A DNA stretch of 64,000 bases from assembly GCA_028829895.1 (NCBI GenBank), contig CM054179.1, forward strand, positions 33,831,117-33,895,116. The letters run 5' to 3'. Position numbers and translations under genes: made by a program. Source of the DNA: Sinotaia quadrata. Lineage: Eukaryota > Mollusca > Gastropoda > Architaenioglossa > Viviparidae. The notes below the pieces were generated by a model. It was not told the DNA's origin and did no database searches. It saw only the letters and a list, made by a program, of their open reading frames with translations. Position 1 is the stretch's first letter, and every line of letters starts with the position of its first letter. Shown in pieces: positions 62,546 through 64,000 of the stretch.

Positions 62546-62850
62546 CACAATAATCCACTATGTACATAACGAGAAGCATATGGCACCCGTAATAACAAGC
62601 ACACTATGCATAACGACAAGCATACTGTTCGTGGAATGATAAACACACTGTTTATATAACTATAAACAAACTGTCCCATAACGACACTCACACTGTACCG
62701 TAAAGCCAAACACCATATGTAAAGAGAAGCACACTTTACACTTAATGAGAAGCATTTTGCACAAGAAACTATTAACACGTTGTGCACAAAAGACAAACGC
62801 ATACTAACCGTACCAATAAAACAATACATTTAACGACAAGCATATTGAAA
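62546..62850. repeat. Degenerate 21-bp monomer array, right side
   Basis: Continues the 21-bp motif (CATAACGACAAGCATACTGT). Confidence 0.7.
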
Positions 62851-62859
62851 ACACAATGA

Positions 62860-63840
62860 CAAACAATTTATACGTAATTAAATGCATACTTTTCAAATAA
62901 TGACACAGGTACTTTCATATAATAGAAAAATTCTGTTTAGGTAACTATATCAGTGCGAACACAAAGTAAGCATAATGACAAACGCCTGTTCACGTAGCAA
63001 TTATTCAATTCATATAAATGACATAAAGATAGATTTTTACAAATAACAAACAAGCTTATTTTTCCCACTGACAAGCAAACATTTCATGTAAAAGTAGATA
63101 ATGACAGACTACTTTTATTATATCTGTCCACATACCTTCATATAATCTCGAGAAACATTATTTCCTTTAATGACAAAAGTACTTTTATATATCAATACAC
63201 ATACTTTTCAAATAACAAAAACAAACGTTACATATAACGACAGATACAATTTTTATGCCATGGCAAACATACTTTTCAAATAGCAACCAACACACATTAC
63301 TTATAACGACAGATATATTATTTTTTTGTACAAAGGCAAACATACTTTTCAACACACGTTACATATAACAAGAGATATACTATTTTACATAATGGGCAAA
63401 TATACTTTAAAAAAAATAATAAATAGTATATATAATTATAACGACAGACATACCATTTTACACAATGGCAAACATACTTTTCCTATCAACCAACATACGT
63501 TATATATAATGACAGATTAATATTTCACACAATGGCAAACATACAATTCCTATAACAACCAACATACGTTATATATAAAACGACAGATTAACTATTTCAG
63601 ACAATGGCAAACATACTTTTCCAATAACAACAACGTACATTATATATAATGACAGATATGCTATTTTACACAATGGCAAACATACTTTTTCTATAACACC
63701 AGCATACGTTATTTATAATGAGAGATATGTTATTTTACACAATGGCAAACATACTTTTAGTATAACACCAACATACGTTATATATAATGAGAGATATGCT
63801 ATTTTACACAATGGCAAACATACTTTTCCTAAAGCAACAG
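62860..63840. repeat. ~69-bp tandem array
   Basis: From about 63200 on, units of TATATAATGACAGATATGCT, ATTTTACACAATGGCAAACA and TACTTTTCCTATAACAACCA repeat about nine times, more regular to the right. Left of 63200 the same words are diverged. Motifs such as ATAACGACA link it to the 21-bp monomer. Confidence 0.85.
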
Positions 63841-64000
63841 GCATAATACGTACCCCCTCGAACCACTAACTTAGAAAAATATACATTTAGAACTTACGAT
63901 GACTAATATTGTCACTATAATATTACGTACATTACGAAAGGGTGTAGACAGCTTGCATTACTTTTAACTAAAATAACTGAGCTGTGATAAGTTATTTTTA

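Noticed and set aside
61987..62829. 280-codon minus and 197-codon plus open frames
   Set aside because: Both come from the same 42-bp array read on opposite strands.

Overview
The window looks like AT-rich nuclear DNA of an animal. There are no operons, ribosome binding sites or dense open frames. It is packed with microsatellites, minisatellites and decayed transposable elements of animal type (Gypsy-like LTR elements, an R2-like non-LTR element, hAT-type remnants). The mix resembles lophotrochozoan and especially molluscan or cephalopod genomes, but that placement is an inference from repeat content and no host gene here proves it.

Host coding evidence is thin. The best candidate is a single exon on the minus strand at 11024-11228. 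It has a start codon, a convincing signal peptide and two cysteines, with a splice acceptor upstream and a consensus GTAAGT donor downstream, so it reads as the first coding exon of a small secreted protein. A weaker first-exon-like patch with CpGs lies at 32176-32415.

Mobile elements by region: five copies of one ~1.5 kb LTR family (LTR-A: 599-2126, 8838-10503, 36440-37945, 43498-46517 and, reversed, 53957-55502). The last is a solo LTR with a perfect 5-bp target duplication. The fourth is split by another TG...CA element (LTR-D, 43671-45150). A decayed Gypsy-like element (LTR-B plus a gag remnant) covers about 15.4-18.3 kb. An R2-like LINE C-terminus lies at 7100-8330 (minus), a hAT/ZBED-type transposase tail at 30124-30560 (minus), a 189-bp hAT-type MITE at 11896-12084 and a 122-bp TA-flanked foldback at 47910-48031. 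The most notable element is 24374-26736: long inverted ends starting CACTG enclose the broken copy of a protein family that I recognise as highly multi-copy in arthropods and other invertebrates but cannot name. It sits inside a satellite-like array.

Tandem arrays fill much of the rest, with units from 4 to about 90 bp, especially at 3.8-6.2, 18.4-20.6, 28-29, 37.9-41.5, 46.6-49.8 and 55.7-63.8 kb. Two show internal structure: a 372-bp higher-order repeat at 5.4-6.2 kb, and a 42-bp unit that appears to be a dimer of a 21-bp monomer at 62.0-62.5 kb. Most long open frames in these arrays are artefacts of units divisible by three. The genes do not form a visible pathway; the window is best read as intergenic or intronic DNA shaped by transposition and tandem amplification, with one small secreted-protein gene passing through it.
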